A stretch of DNA of 5,483 bases from Desulfotignum sp. (GTDB taxonomy: Bacteria; Desulfobacterota; Desulfobacteria; Desulfobacterales; Desulfobacteraceae). Where the stretch lies: contig JAABSS010000504.1 of assembly GCA_011390235.1 (NCBI GenBank), positions 1-5,483 on the forward strand, given 5' to 3'. Shown piece by piece: positions 5,162 to 5,483 of the stretch. The first letter of the stretch is position 1, and the number at the start of each line of letters is the position of its first letter. The notes below the pieces were generated by a model. The model worked only from the letters and a program-made list of their open reading frames with translations, was not told the origin of the DNA and made no database searches. The translations under genes and the position numbers were made by a program.

Positions 5162-5483
5162 ATGGCGAAAAAAAAACAGCGCTGCAGCTCGATATCGACG
5201 AACCAGACTCCTGAAAAATCAGCCCATGACACATCGGTGGTTTTCGAATTGCTGGATAAAAGCAATTTTGGTATCATTGTATTTGACGGAACAAACCATC
5301 TCATTTATATCAACAGGTATGCACAGCAGATCCTTGATATCCACCCGGACAAGGTCCTGGGAAGACCCGCTGTCTCTTTTATTGACGACAATGTCCTTTT
5401 GCGGTTAATTACCCGGGAATCTGTTGACCCAGAAAGAAATTATGACTGGTGGCAGCACTCACTTCTGGTCAAAGCCAGCAAAT
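5162..5483 (+). CDS. PAS-domain signalling protein, probable transcriptional regulator, 5' part only
   Basis: The first 107 residues of a protein cut by the right edge. After a Lys/Gln-rich, polar start (MAKKKQRCSS...) a PAS fold begins near residue 27: FELLDKSNFGIIVFDGTNHLIYINRYAQQILDIHPDKVLGRPAVSFIDD. The GIIVFD, IYINRYAQQILDI and KVLGR segments match the strand-strand-helix start of PAS sensor domains. No membrane segment precedes it, so it should be cytoplasmic. The start is uncertain. AAAGGA (5144-5149) lies 12 nt before the chosen ATG but only 6 nt before an in-frame GTG at 5156, and an in-frame ATG at 5138 would give MNKGSNVI as an extension with a poor ribosome site. PAS domains lead both sigma-54 activators and histidine kinases; the output domain is not visible. 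The sigma-54 promoter matches nearby favour a PAS/AAA+/Fis-type activator, which is inference. A long inverted repeat just upstream suggests autoregulation. Confidence 0.75.
   Translation, partial: MAKKKQRCSSISTNQTPEKSAHDTSVVFELLDKSNFGIIVFDGTNHLIYINRYAQQILDIHPDKVLGRPAVSFIDDNVLLRLITRESVDPERNYDWWQHSLLVKASK

Overview
The window looks like part of a catabolic gene cluster from an anaerobic bacterium with moderate G+C. It is most likely a sulfate-reducing member of the Desulfobacterota (Desulfobacula/Desulfobacter-like). That assignment is an inference from the gene types and their combination: a RACo-type corrinoid activase, a CobW-type GTPase, a GctA-like CoA-transferase subunit, a crotonase-fold protein and a PAS-domain protein. 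No marker gene is present to confirm it.

Layout. Positions 1-3587 form a leftward (minus-strand) block. In transcription order it holds a 611-aa [2Fe-2S]/ASKHA-type reductive activator (3587-1752), a 342-aa CobW-family GTPase (1702-674) and the N-terminal 190 residues of a family I CoA-transferase A subunit (571 to the window edge). Positions 3588-4185 are a ~600-bp divergent intergenic region. From 4186 a rightward block starts with a complete 261-aa crotonase-superfamily protein (ECHDC3-like, lacking both canonical catalytic glutamates). A 190-bp regulatory gap follows, and then the first ~107 residues of a PAS-domain protein that runs off the right edge.

Regulation. The divergent region holds two back-to-back matches to the sigma-54 (-24/-12) promoter, each with the exact GG-N10-GC spacing. 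One (3709-3694, minus) points at the activase operon and the other (3959-3974, plus) at the crotonase-like gene. The leader of the crotonase-like gene also has two perfect short palindromes (4011-4027 and 4072-4086). A perfect 15-bp inverted repeat with a 7-nt centre (5079-5115) lies just upstream of the PAS-protein gene. A PAS-domain N-terminus next to sigma-54 promoters suggests, but does not show, that this protein is the sigma-54 activator of both divergent units.

How the genes may work together (inference). The RACo-like protein would use low-potential electrons and ATP to return an inactive Co(II) corrinoid protein to Co(I). The CobW GTPase would handle a metal or corrinoid cofactor. 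The CoA-transferase would activate an organic acid as its CoA ester, and the crotonase-like protein would act on an acyl-CoA. No corrinoid protein or methyltransferase is visible, so the activase's target must lie outside the window or be something unexpected.
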